Shown one piece after another: positions 1 through 11,427 of a stretch of 64,000 nt of DNA (its first letter is position 1; the number at the start of each line of letters is the position of its first letter). The stretch comes from Antedon bifida (lineage: Eukaryota; Echinodermata; Crinoidea; Comatulida; Antedonidae), in assembly GCA_963402885.1 (NCBI GenBank), contig OY727093.1, positions 6,645,501 to 6,709,500 of the forward strand, in the 5' to 3' direction. The position numbers and the translations under genes were made by a program. The notes under the pieces were generated by a model that did not search any database, was not told where the DNA came from, and saw only the letters and a list, made by a program, of their open reading frames with translations.

Positions 1-30
1 CATAAAGTTTGATAGTGTGGACTTAGCTTT
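1..30. repeat. Terminal fragment of the CTGTCTACACTATC MITE
   Basis: The window opens inside one end of the short inverted-repeat element that recurs about twelve times here (motif ATAAAGTTTGATAGTGTGGAC then TTAGCTTT, one base off the usual GTAGACAGAGCTTT). The rest of the element lies off the left edge. Confidence 0.75.
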
Positions 31-554
31 AGAATAATGCTCGCTTGAATTCAATATCATTTGACTGAATCGACACAATAAACCTAATACTCAGTGCACA
101 TAAGTTTATCAGCAAATAACCTATCATTCTCAATTCCATTTTTTCAATTCAATTTTATTAATATCACCATAAATAGACAATACAATATAAATACATGATA
201 GAAACAATACAATCATTTACAATTGAGTGCAATTTTAATATCATCCAGGACAGAAGAGGGGTTAATATTGACCTTATACGCGAGAGAGACTAAACCAAAC
301 CTTATCTACAGATGATGATAATAAACAAATTAAAAATCTAAACACACCTTGTATTACATTAATACTTTCATCTTATATAAGATCTCTCATTTCATACTTT
401 AAGATAAGATAAGAGATAAGATAATAAGATTTATAAAATGCACATATCCACAAAGTGCTCAAAGCGCTTGTGAAAACCATGAAAAACTTTATTTTAAATA
501 AAACAACCAATAATATTATTATAGTAGCTTTATTCCCATCAAGCAATAAGTTAC

Positions 555-2008
555 CTTCACAAACATACTATAAAGAGCATCTTTCTTGCCTTTAGCCTTC
601 ACAGGTTTTTCATTGCTTATGATGCTACTTTCTTTTTCCTTTTTAAGCACCTCCACACCATTCTTTAACGAAAATTTAAATCAGTTTTGAAGTTTAAAGT
701 AAATGTATGAACTAATTAAATCAATTTTTGTAATTTTATTTCAATAAAAATAAACTATAATAATATATAACTATATATATAATAAGCATATTAGGAAGCT
801 TTCGATTTGCGACCCCCAACGACCAAACTATGTCATCACGTTGATTGAGACGTATTTCCTCATTTCCCAAGAGACACAGGTTTTATGGTTCCTAGGTCCG
901 GATGATGACTGACAACACATCAATTGACCTGACCAAAGTTAGGTCGTCAGTCGTCACAAATCAAAAGTTGCCTATTAATTAACTGTACTCATCACATCCC
1001 GGTATGCCATTTAAAAAACAACGCGAAAAACACTTTAGAATTACCTCATTGTGTTTAACTGTGATGTTACTTGCTGCTTTGTTGAATACATGATCCCACC
1101 AGTGAAATGTAAACTGCTCAGCAGCATCATGACCGACCTTATTAGAAATGATTAATTTACTATGTTATTGTTAATAAAGTACAATAATAATAATAGTCAC
1201 ATAATATATATTTTGCATTGAAGATTGAAAATAAAAAGATGATCAAATGTTTGTATTTCCTACCCCAGCATTGCCTCGTTTAATCTTGACTTTAATAGCC
1301 TCTGAGATACCATCCTCATTTCTTCCAAGGCCGTTACCTGAGAAATAAATCATTATAAATAAACATACAAATGCTGTTGTCAGTGAATGAAAGTTTTATT
1401 CAAAAGTGTAGCAAAGTTTCATTCTGACTTGAATGAAAGGCCTCTGCAGACAAATGTAGGTCCACAAGATGTTTTAATAGCGCCCTCTATGGTTTGATAT
1501 ATTTTTCAAAATGTTATTGCACCCTCTATAGTTTGGCTATGCTTATAAATAAAACCTTCCGATATAAATTATTTCATTAACTTACTTTATACCTTACTTA
1601 GATAGGACTAATTAAGCCTAACTATGCCCTAGTTTAGTAAGGAGTATGAGTAGTACTAGACCTAGCCTAGTATAGTAGGCCACACTGTAACACTACACTA
1701 CTCAGTCAGTGTTTGTAGGCCTGCCTACCTGCCTGGTCCACACACTACTTCTACTAGTACTACACTAGCATAGGCCTAGCTAGGCCCCTAGCCTAGATCC
1801 GGCTACCCTAGCCTAGCAGCTAGCTAGGCATAATAGAGTCCTAGTTTATTAGCCTAGCCTTATTATCGAAAAACAAATAGACATTTTTTTAATCGACAAT
1901 TTAAATTTTACTCAATACAATTTACTGTATTTGAAAATTAGTATTACCCGACTTCCAGCCATGTCGCTTCATGTGATTTTTTGCGAAGTCTCCCATGTGC
2001 GCCGCCAT
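555..2008 (-). CDS. GPATCH4: G-patch domain protein, GPATCH4-like, 5' part
   Basis: Four exons join in frame on the minus strand: 1948-2008, 1264-1337, 1045-1137 and 555-662. They encode 112 residues and then a donor at 551-554, so the 3' exons lie off the left edge. Exon 1 starts at the ATG at 2006-2008 (MAAHMGDF). Residues about 8-45 are a G-patch: HGWKSGNGLGRNEDGI shows the spaced glycines. The next exon carries VGHDAAEQFTFHWWDHVFNK, matching the family's VGHDPAKEFTxxWW segment, and the last visible exon is lysine-rich and ends LYSMFVK, like the family's LYQKFVK. G-patch proteins recruit and activate DEAH-box helicases. Mammalian GPATCH4 is nucleolar and partners DHX15 in ribosome and snRNA work; that role is inferred here. 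The exon 3 acceptor is AAG rather than CAG/TAG. Confidence 0.85.
1590..1865. other. CTAG/AGGCCTAG-rich cluster in GPATCH4 intron 1
   Basis: About 270 bp packed with CTAG, GCCTAG, TAGGCC and TAGTACTA words, starting about 80 bp downstream of GPATCH4 exon 1. Similar clusters sit just after the first exons of most genes in the window (see findings). No function is known to me. Confidence 0.6.
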
Positions 2009-5000
2009 GTTTGTGGATTCACGTGGCCCACTAGATCACAATAGAGGGCAGCAGATTCATTATTTTTGTTGTCAGGAGCACCCCCATGGTACCACTGTTT
2101 CAGTATTCTTTCGCATTTTCAAATAAAATAAGAATGTTGAGTCAAAGAAGATATATATTCTTTGGTTGAGTTTACAGTCAGTAACTAATTATTTAGAAAA
2201 CACACCAATAAAGTGCATCATGTCCCTCCTCTCTTCCCTTTCTCTCATTTCTTTATTTCTTCTTTTTAGTCGCGTGGACGCGACTCTATAGTTCACTATG
2301 TCGGTCGGTCTGTCTGTCGGTCTGGTATCACTATGCGTTTTAGCACGCAACTTATGGCTGTTGGCCTTGTTTTAATTAAGAAACGGAGACCCATCTTGGT
2401 TAACAGTGACAGAAAATCATACAAAAGTAATTAAAAACATAAACATTTATTATACAGCATACCACTCATCTCAAAATTAGATACTAACACGAATAACATT
2501 GTACATTTGCATATACTATTAATTTTAATATTTCAATCTCTATTCAAGCAGACTTAATTTGGTTGATTGACGTACTTGAGATATGTGTTAGTAATGCCAG
2601 CAACTTATTAGTTAGATTATATGTTTAACACAGGAAGGCATTAATTGTTTACACAAATTCTGATATACAAAGGTCTATTAGTACTAATATTATCAATAGC
2701 CATCAATACAAGTTATTACTGGCAGTGTACCACCATAAAGAGACAACTGACAACACAAACAAAATTATGCATCACCCAGTGTACAGGGCCACCATAGCAA
2801 GAGTGTTAAAAATGTTCAGTTGAGGCGACGGTCTCATCATCCTCATGCTAGCTACGGCCCTGGTGTATGTGTACTAAGTATGCGTGAGTCTAAAATCCAC
2901 AAATTAGTTATAAAATAATCAATAAACTAATAAATTGTAGTAAAATGTGGGTAAGTTTGCCCAAATACTGTGATATAATTTCTTTTTGGTGGTGATGAAC
3001 TGTTTACATTATAACTATTATATAATAATTTCAATTTTAAAATAAATTTTTATAATTTAACTTGCACTCATTTACTTACACAATAAAACCACAATACAGA
3101 ACATTGATGATTAATGATACATATAGTAATGATGACATCACAACTATTAGTATATGTTAATGGGCTGATAAATCCATTTATATTATGATAATGTATATAT
3201 CATAAGAAATCAACCAGAAACAAACACTCCCTTAAAAACACATGTTATCCAGTAAAATAATGTTAACATATACAGATAATATTAAATCATAAATAAACAT
3301 TGCATTATCAAAAAATTGTCAAAATTTGAAATAATTACATTGCACAAATAATGTGTAAAAACTGATGATTTTCTTATCATTTCGTTACTTATTCAAAAAT
3401 CCTGGATTCATCAAGCCATGACATAAGTCTTATTATTATTTTATCTTATCTTATTATATGTGAGGAGGAAGAAAGACCAATGGGCAGTTCTGTCATTTCT
3501 TAAAACTATGATTAACAGATTTTATGATGGGCTTTTTTCATTTACACTCTTTCTGATTAAAAGTTAGTAGATAAACTGAATTGCATTACAACCTCATTAT
3601 TGAATGATATACAGTAGCATTGTACTACATACGGTACAGTCGCATATTAACCCTGTGTTTATTAGAATTAGGCAATCTATAGTTGCCATTATATAAGAGG
3701 CAGTGAAAGAAAAACTGTTAAAATAAAACTGTGCTTGTTTTACCAAAGAATGCCTACTGTAATGCTGAGAATATACATTTTAAACACAAATAAAATGCCT
3801 TGTACACTTTGAAATTAATTCTGCTATCTAAACCCTTTTTTTTACAATATAAACTACCATCAAGTTCACATTCATAGTGCTTAAGGCAGCTCTAAACTAT
3901 TTGTACTTTACTCAAGATGTTACGACTGTATACATACCCTAAACGTCATATGTAGCTTTCCTTTTCAAACCTACAAGGTGGATTTTATACTAAAATTACA
4001 GTTTAAAACAAATAAAATTGCTGCTTTTTCTAAATCATGGACGTAAATATTTGGTATTCTAGTGACAACAGTCTATTGTTGTTTGTATTCTTTTTCCTTT
4101 TTTGCTCACTTACAGTATATTTAGCTTCTTCATGTAAATTAGAACAACGTTTCAACATATTGTCTAATAATATAATCATGTATAAACAATAACATTCTAA
4201 TTATCTAATCAACACGACTGATACTGTATTGACATATATTCCGACATCTACTAATTATTGCTATGGGCTTATATTTACACGAGCACCACCTATTCAATGT
4301 ACCACAAATCCATATTTCTAAATGTAAGTAGGCATGACAATATTACATCTAAGTAGTTACACTATAGTATGTTGCTTCTCATCATCACTGTATGAACATT
4401 TAAAAACATTTGCTTTTTATCTTAAAATTACTCAATTAGTATGTTGCCTGATCTCGGAAATCTGCGAGTGTTAAGGCCAATATACACAGACGAGCGGTAA
4501 TGGTATAAGCAGAAAACCGCGTAGCTTGTCCCATGTAGAATCTGTATTATCCGGAGCGTAAACCACCCGTCCGACCGCTCCGCGTTGTGTGTAAATGGTC
4601 ATAAGGACTAATCTAACATATGTAGATTCTATATTTTGATTACTGTTATCGCTCATCTGTGTAAATTGGCCTTCAGAATTGTACCATAAGACTAAGTAAG
4701 ACTGAATTTTACATACATTTACATAAAATGTGAACATTTGCAGAGAATAAGAACATCATCTTACTGTTCAATTATCCACAAACAAACACAATTTCCCGAG
4801 TATGAGTTACCATTAGTATACATCACTCTATGGTAGTACTAATCTACTATGTAAATACAACATTAACATCAAATTTCTATTCATTAACAATGATATTTTA
4901 GTAACAAAACAAAAATCTAAAAACACAAATGTCTAATATAATCACTATATTAACTACAAATTGACTTCATATTGTAGTTTGACCATGAAATGTTAAAATC

Positions 5001-5616
5001 AGAAATTTCAAATCTGAAAGAGCCAACATGTCTTTATACTCTATTAAATTTATATTAATTTCATATATTAATTGCACAATTTAAATGGTGGATTTAAAAA
5101 AATGGGATTCCAGAAGCGGTGGATTGATATATTGTTATTTAATCATTCAAAGGTGGACTTTCTTGAAAGAATTTTATTTGTAGAGGACTGTACTGTATTC
5201 TACTGTGGCACTTAATATGGCCATGGTAAGATAACAGACATTTTAGCACTTTGAGCATTTCGGCAAGGTATGTTGAAATGTAAACTTTGAATTTCTTAAA
5301 ATATTGAAAGCCATAAACAATCATGCTCAGTACACTTATTCGACAGCAATGTTACTCAACCACTTCGATAACAATAACATACTGCTGTACTGTAACAATT
5401 CAAAGGTGGGTATATAATTAATCTTTTTAAAATCATATAAAAAACTCAAGTATGTTTTGTTTATGTTTGTTTATGGAGCATCAAAATACTTCTATTACAA
5501 TGTACTGGGATTTGTTTAAATTTAAATTTCCCCCTACCTATGTTTACAAGTATCCTTATTTGCTTGATATCACCACACCATACAGTATTCACATTTACCT
5601 AATTTGAGATATTATG
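2009..5616. other. Intergenic DNA between GPATCH4 promoter and LYSMD 3' end
   Basis: No coding exon was found on either strand. The right part presumably holds the LYSMD 3' UTR. The left edge holds the GPATCH4 upstream region. About 2268-2330 contains a hairpin (TAGTCGCGTGGACGCGACTCTA) and a short TCGG/TCTG simple repeat. A MITE lies at 4473-4673. The rest is AT-rich sequence without recognisable structure. Confidence 0.5.
4473..4673. mobile_element. MITE with AAGGCCAATTTACACAGACG inverted ends, copy A
   Basis: About 200 bp. The left end AAGGCCAATATACACAGACG is mirrored at the right end (CTGTGTAAATTGGCCTT). A second copy at 58111-58299 shares the interior, including GCTTGTCCCATGTAGAATCT. It has no coding capacity and is a non-autonomous DNA transposon by structure. 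Confidence 0.8.
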
Positions 5617-8600
5617 TCATACCAGACTTGTGTTATTTGCATCATAAGCTGGCTTAGATTCTTCTGCATGAACTTTGACCCCAGAAAGCTGGTAGCTATC
5701 ATTTAGTCCTGGCACTGCTGAGATTTTTGCCGAAACTTGAGGTGACGTGCGACTGATTGATATCGTAACATCAGGAAGATCTCGTATTTGGCCAACACTG
5801 AAAAATATTAATTTTATTTGATATTAAATTATCTTTATGAAAGAGATCAGTAAAAACTGTTTCATATTACTTTTTTACTTCGATTAACTGATAGGATATT
5901 TAAAATCACAGCTGCTGTAAATGTAAAGTCAAGTTTCAACAACACAAACAATTTTCATTTGAATATTTGATATGCTTTATGTACAATACTGCCTACCAGC
6001 TTACTATCAATAATTATATAATTAGATTATAGCCCACACACTATAATTCTAGAATAATATAGGGAAAAGGGTATGATAATAGAAAATAAACCATAAATCT
6101 GTCTATTATAATTCCCTTAACTGTAATCTCTTACATAGGGGGGTCCCAAAATCAGATTTATGGTAGTATACAGTAGAACTTTTATTTTGGATGTTTTTAT
6201 AAATTTTCAAGAGGGCAAAAAAGAGGCAGTTACTACTGTAACTTCTAAGAAATGCAAGGGAAATTTTCATTAAAAAAAACTAGAATTTAATTCGTCACTT
6301 TGACGAATTATAGGTGATCATTTTTATCATTTTACTGAAATTAATTTTTTTTAAACATGCACGTACGTTAACATACGATCGGAAAATGTTGATGTATGCC
6401 ATCCTATTATATGCTTATAGTGCTGAGTTGTGCCTATATGCCATATACAATATGTACAGTATATACTGTATATCTATATACAGCACTGTAGCATAGGTGA
6501 AATTACGGGACACACATGTTCTAATTTTTTGGCATGATGACGTTATCAAACTAAACTTTAAGATGACAATTTCGAAAGATAATTAATTGAGCAAAAAAAT
6601 ATAAGATTTGGAAAAAAAATTGGCACGTAGAAGCGCTGTGCGCGCTCTTTGAATTGTGTATAACTTTGACGAAAAATATGAAAAAACTACTTTTTCACTT
6701 CAACTGGCCATATGTTAACGTCACAACATCCGATAGGCTTAATTTTTATATGAATTAATATCTACATTTCATCAGCTTTCATAATAAATTATAATCATCA
6801 AGGTAACCTTCAATTCTGAAGAGCTGTAAGATATTCAAATTTACTGCGAAGGTGAAATTACACGGCCTACGTTATTCAAGTTTTTACGCGTGATGACGTC
6901 ATTAAAATGAAGATAGTGTCAACTCATGATAAAGATAATTAATTAAGCAAGCACATACTGAAAGTTGTGCGAAATTCGAGCACACATAACCAAGATGCGC
7001 TCTGTTGAATGTGATAATCTACACAAAAAGATAACAAATCCTAATTTTTAAATTCAAGTGGCCATTTGATGACGTCAAAACATTTTGTACGTAAAATGTG
7101 TACATGAATTCATATCTACAACTCAATGGCTTCCAGAATAAGTTAAAAAAATCGGGGGTCATCTTGCATTCTGAAGAATTATTTTCATTTAAAAAAAGAC
7201 CTATTTTTCACCATTTTCAGAACTTTTGTAAAATTAATGTGCGCATTTTGTCATTTTTAACGTGCTCGTATAGCGTTATTTTAAGTCGGAACTGACTCAA
7301 ATTTGGTGAATGTACTAAGGATGGTGAGTAGAATGAGATTTGTAAAAAAAATTCATGTTTTTTACGCTTTTTAAGTATCGCGCGCGCAAAAACGCATTTT
7401 TGCGCAGTAATTTTTTGAAACACGCAAATGGCCTAATTCATGCTCTAAATTGATCAAAACTTAATTTTGAGCGTTTTAAATTTTTAACGCGCGATATCAC
7501 GCGCATGAACCTACGTGCGCGTGCGTTTTTATTTGCTAATATTTTTACCCTTGATCTGAAGTTTACGTGTAGTGAATTTCATTAATATGTGATAATGAAT
7601 TATGGAGATATGATTGATAATGTGATTTCGCAAAATGGCGTATAAATGTCGTCACGGATGAGTGATCGCGCTGGAAAGCTTATTAGGATTAAGTTATATT
7701 ATTTGAAAGATATTCTGAAATTTTTGTAATCATTGACATTAAACTTTTTGAGATAATTGTTACACAAAATAGTGTACAGAAACAATAAAAAGAAAAAAAA
7801 AAATAATAATAAAGATTTTATACAATAACAATAGGTGATCATTTTATTCTAAATGATCACCTAATAACACAATTGAATACAGTAATTCCAAAAACTGAGA
7901 TCCACTTTAAATTGAGGGACATATTTTTTTCTATGAATTCTATTCTATTAACATTAAACTTAAAAATGATAATCTTTATTTAAATATTTGATTACAATAA
8001 GTAAGCCTGATATTTCTTAACCTATTTTCCTCCCTACCTGGATGTTTCTTCAATTTTCTTGAAACTGCTAGTATGTTGTTTTAACTGTTTATCAATTCGG
8101 TTTAAAAAATCCATTGGGTTTTCTTTGACAACATTCTCTTTTGTGGTGGTGGCGTCTACTGCTTCTGGTTCATTCTCCTCACCGCTTTCATCACATGATT
8201 GGCTGCGGGAATGCGTACCATTTGTATCTGCTGTGGCAGTTTGTAAAACATGAGCTGGGAGCGGTATATCACCCACAGGAACATTTAATGTTGGTCTAAG
8301 GAAAATGCTATCATTGGTATATAATTTATTGACTCTTTTAATATGCTGAACCTAGGAGGAAAAATAAAAAAAGAAATTTGTTTGATCTGGTCATAGAGAT
8401 ATTGTCTCTATGATCTGGTAGAGGAAAACCTGGTATGTTGAAACAGAGGCCAACCAGTCAGGTTTTGAGGAGGAAAAGTTTTTAGTAAGTAATTGTGATT
8501 TTATTTCAATCATACATAAACAGTCCATAGTAATTTTTATATATCATAAGTTAAAAAAGGCTGCGCCGCTACTATAATACAGCTCATTCCACTAGAAAGA

Positions 8601-9375
8601 TTAGTTTAGATTCTGAATCTCTATTGAAGTTCTGAAATCTCAGTCTGATCAACCCTTGATGATAGAAAACAATACAATCATACATGAATGACCGTGCCAA
8701 TAACCCAATTCTATCTTATTGATTTAAAAAAGTAAATATTTATAGCTAGGCCTACTATATTATTTATTTTATGAAAGTTTGTTATTCAACCAGTTGATAA
8801 TTGGATAATGTTATACTGTAAAGGTTATTGAACCAGCCAAAGGTTGGACATTATTGAATAACGGCTACCGGTTGATCGTTTGTATAGTTATAATATATCC
8901 TACCTAGCCTCAATTTATATTCTAATTCTAGGAATTTATTATTTATGATTTTATTTTTATTCTAAATTTTAAAATAAAAAAGGGTCTTTCTTTAAAACAA
9001 CAAAAATAAGAACATTTTTTAATTAATGCACTATGGGCCTAGGTCTAGTGTAGTTTTAGCCTAGGCTTAGATTCATAGCAAGGATCAGTAATCAATAGCG
9101 GCTAGAAGAGCCTTGCTTGCCTGGCCCTGGTCACTCGATAGAGAATGAGATCGAGAATAATAAATCCGGCTTACCGTAGTCCCGTATTTCAATGCTATTC
9201 CTTGCAATGTATCATTAGGAGATACGGTATGCTTAATGTACGTTTCTTGTGTAGCAATAGAAGTTCTTGTACTTCCATATGACCGTCCATAAGATTTGTT
9301 AGTATTTGAACCAAAAATCGAGGTTTTCCCAGCACTACCACCAGACTTTACCTTTTTACTGGGACTCGACGCCAT
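5617..9375 (-). CDS. LYSMD2: LysM domain-containing protein, LYSMD1/2 type
   Basis: Three exons join in frame: 9175-9375, 8038-8351 and 5617-5797, giving 231 residues (human LYSMD1 and LYSMD2 are of similar length, from memory). The start MASSPSKKVK opens a serine-rich, disordered N-terminus. Residues about 49-94 are one LysM: HTVSPNDTLQGIALKYGTT, then across the intron VQHIKRVNKLYTNDSIFLR and PTLNVPV. The acidic, serine-rich linker leads to NPMDFLNRIDKQLKQH, the conserved MDFLxRLDxQI element of LYSMD1/2. There is no signal peptide or membrane helix, so it should be an intracellular LysM protein, unlike LYSMD3/4. The molecular role of this subfamily is poorly known. One pre-duplication gene probably represents both vertebrate paralogues, so the symbol is provisional. 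Intron 2 holds a 1.6-kb repeat. Confidence 0.88.
6278..7867 (+). repeat. 1.6-kb modular repeat, copy 1
   Basis: This copy is nearly identical to those at 37206-38787 and 39849-41435. It begins AACTAGAATTTAATTCG with a hairpin AATTCGTC-ACTTT-GACGAATT. It ends in a long hairpin TAGGTGATCATTT/AAATGATCACCTA followed by ATAA. Inside are at least two diverged tandem modules (about 6496-6848 and 6850-7190), each starting GGTGAAATTAC and containing GATGACGT and GATAATTAATT. No credible protein is encoded. It lies in LYSMD intron 2, antisense to the gene. Confidence 0.9.
9025..9070. other. CTAG/GGCCTAGG cluster in LYSMD intron 1
   Basis: Contains GGGCCTAGGTCTAGTG and TTTAGCCTAGGCTTAG about 105-150 bp downstream of LYSMD exon 1. 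It belongs to the first-intron motif pattern described in the findings. Confidence 0.5.
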
Positions 9376-9738
9376 TTTGTGTGCACTGATTCTGAATGAA
9401 CTGTTGCCAGGTAGTAATACAATTTGCTCAAAATTTTAAGCTTATTTTCAAGAATTGGCTCATGCATATATTGGCACACTGTATATGGAAAAATGCGTGC
9501 CTGTATAAAACAATTTCGTAGTTTGAATACGTAAAAAAAAATATTTTATTTATTTCCGTATTGCAGTTTGGGGAAATTCCAACTAGCTTCACACCGCACT
9601 TTTAAAATAGCGACCTCAATCGTCGATCGATAACAAAAAAGAATTCACCGTCGCCTTTTTGCTTTGTGTTTTTCGTTTCTCCCCTGGACATTTTATACAT
9701 TAAAATTTGACGATTCCTATTTAAATAAAAGGTTTAAA
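9376..9738. promoter_or_regulatory. Bidirectional promoter, LYSMD / GTF2A2
   Basis: 363 bp separate the divergent start codons of LYSMD (minus) and GTF2A2 (plus), so both core promoters and 5' UTRs must lie here. No obvious TATA box is placed sensibly for either gene. This fits two broadly expressed genes sharing a promoter. Confidence 0.65.
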
Positions 9739-10766
9739 ATGAATTACCAGCTTTATAGGACGACCACACTTGGTAACTGTCTTAATGAGAGCTTAGATGA
9801 ACTAATTCAGGTTAGTAAAATATTAAGCCTAGGCCTAGTTAATTAAGTACTGTCTGTAGTACTAGTAGTAGTAGTGGGCTAGACATACCGCTAATATACC
9901 TTCTTCGTCGGTTTGATGGAGCCAAAGACTATTCGGTCGCGCTTCATTATGATCCAACCCGTATCTTCGGTCGCGAAGAATGTTTTATAGAGATGTTGCC
10001 TCGAGGTTCAAAATATAAAGAAGCACATTAACAACAAAATTGCTAGCTTAATTATATTATATATTTTTCATCTTTATTTCAGTCGCAGCATATAACACCA
10101 CAGCTTGCTTTAACGGTACTTCAAAAATTTGATCGAGCAATTAACATTTCACTTGGCAATAAAACAAAGAGTAAAGTCAGTTTTAAGGTAAGAAGAATCA
10201 ATATTCATTAAACTGCTAATTCATATTTAAAGATGTATTGTCCCCCTGAAAAAATAATTCTTAAAAAATTTTTTTTTTAATATTCCATTTTAATGTAACA
10301 TAATAGTTAACTACTTTGATCGAAAAAAAAATGTCTTTACCTGAAAAAATTTAATTTAAAGCAAAAAATGGTCAAATTGGCTGCCAGCCAATGGATTTTT
10401 GGTTGAATTTAACCATTTATTTTATCATTTTACAAGTGAAAACATTATTTTTGTTCGTTTTTTTTCTATGGATTGGAAGTGATTAACTTATTAAAACTAC
10501 AAAATAACATATTCAAAGTCTGATTTAATTAATCTTCATTTTTCATGTTTTTGGGGGACAATACATCTTTAATATTAGTAAAAATCTTTCTTTTTTCACT
10601 AACTTTTGTTTTCGTATTGTAGGGGCATTTGAATACATACCGCTTCTGTGATAATGTTTGGACATTCGTTCTTGATGATGTCGAGTTCAGAGAAGGCTCT
10701 GACTCTGTAAAAGTTGACAAAGTGAAAATAGTTGCTGTTGATGGGAAGAATGCACAAACAGAATGA
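9739..10766 (+). CDS. GTF2A2: Transcription initiation factor IIA gamma subunit
   Basis: Three exons (9739-9810, 10083-10187, 10623-10766) encode 106 residues; the human protein has 109. The start [20 protein letters not shown] matches the TFIIA gamma N-terminus almost residue for residue. Exon 2 ([20 protein letters not shown]) completes the helical four-helix-bundle half. Exon 3 ([20 protein letters not shown], then [14 protein letters not shown]) forms the beta-barrel half that contacts TBP. TFIIA stabilises TBP on promoters and opposes TBP inhibitors; the gamma subunit pairs with the processed alpha/beta subunits in the nucleus. The start is firm because it matches family length. A 344-bp MITE fills most of intron 2 and ends about 50 bp before exon 3. 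Confidence 0.97.
9820..9890. other. CTAG/TAGTACTAG cluster in GTF2A2 intron 1
   Basis: AAGCCTAGGCCTAG is followed by GTAGTACTAGTAGTAGTAG, beginning about 10 bp after the exon 1 donor. It is another instance of the first-intron motif pattern. Confidence 0.5.
10228..10571. mobile_element. MITE with TAAAGATGTATTGTCC ends, copy 1
   Basis: The ends are perfect inverted repeats (TAAAGATGTATTGTCC and GGACAATACATCTTTA). The interior shares AAATGGTCAAATTGGCTGCC and GTCTGATTTAATTAATC with the copy at 27797-28013. It lies in GTF2A2 intron 2. Confidence 0.85.
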
Positions 10767-11235
10767 TGAGACTCACTGTCTGTAACTCAAAAACTGAACA
10801 GGCATTAACAATGTTTTAAAGTTAAACTCAGTAGCACAATTTGAAACAGAACTTTTGTGCAATGGGTTGAGTGTTATACAGTCTGTTGACTCGCAACTGA
10901 ACCCTGAGAAAGGAATCTCAGTCCTGTGGTGGATGAACAGTTACAAACAGGTTTTGTATAGTGCTGTACATTTTTGTATCACAGAAAATGGAGATTGGTT
11001 TCAATTTACACAGACTGAAGAATTTAACTAATTGATGTACTGTACTAGGTTTATGCAATTTATTGTAAAGTGATTTATATTCTTTTGGCCATTTAAAAAC
11101 ACCTGGAAACCGATATGAATCAACCAACTTAATGGGACTAATTTGGCTGGCAGCCTATTGCTTGGGGGTCGCACTAATTCTAATTCCTCTTTGCTGTAAA
11201 TGCTACAGTATCATTTATTAATGAATACTGTATTA

Positions 11236-11296
11236 AATAAATAGTATATTAAATGAATTAGCAAGACATCTCATCATGAAAAAATTGTGGTTTATT
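11236..11296. terminator. Facing poly(A) signals of GTF2A2 and SNAPC5
   Basis: AATAAA at 11236-11241 (plus) is a likely GTF2A2 cleavage signal, 470 bp after its stop. The reverse-strand AATAAA at 11291-11296 (TTTATT on the plus strand) is a likely SNAPC5 signal, 132 bp after its stop. The two 3' ends are therefore about 50 bp apart or overlapping. This is inferred from the hexamers only. Confidence 0.45.
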
Positions 11297-11427
11297 GATA
11301 AATAAATACTATATTACTATTATTACTGCACTGTATAATTCAAAAGTATTCCTTTTTTTGGATGTAAACAATAAAAGTGGTGTGGGAAGCCATCTGTATT
11401 GTAATATTTGATTGACATCTAAGGTCA

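Noticed and set aside
7217-7423. 68-residue minus-strand open frame repeated at 38137-38343 and 40785-40991
   Set aside because: It starts at GTG, resembles no family, and is conserved only because the whole 1.6-kb repeat is conserved, including the non-coding parts.
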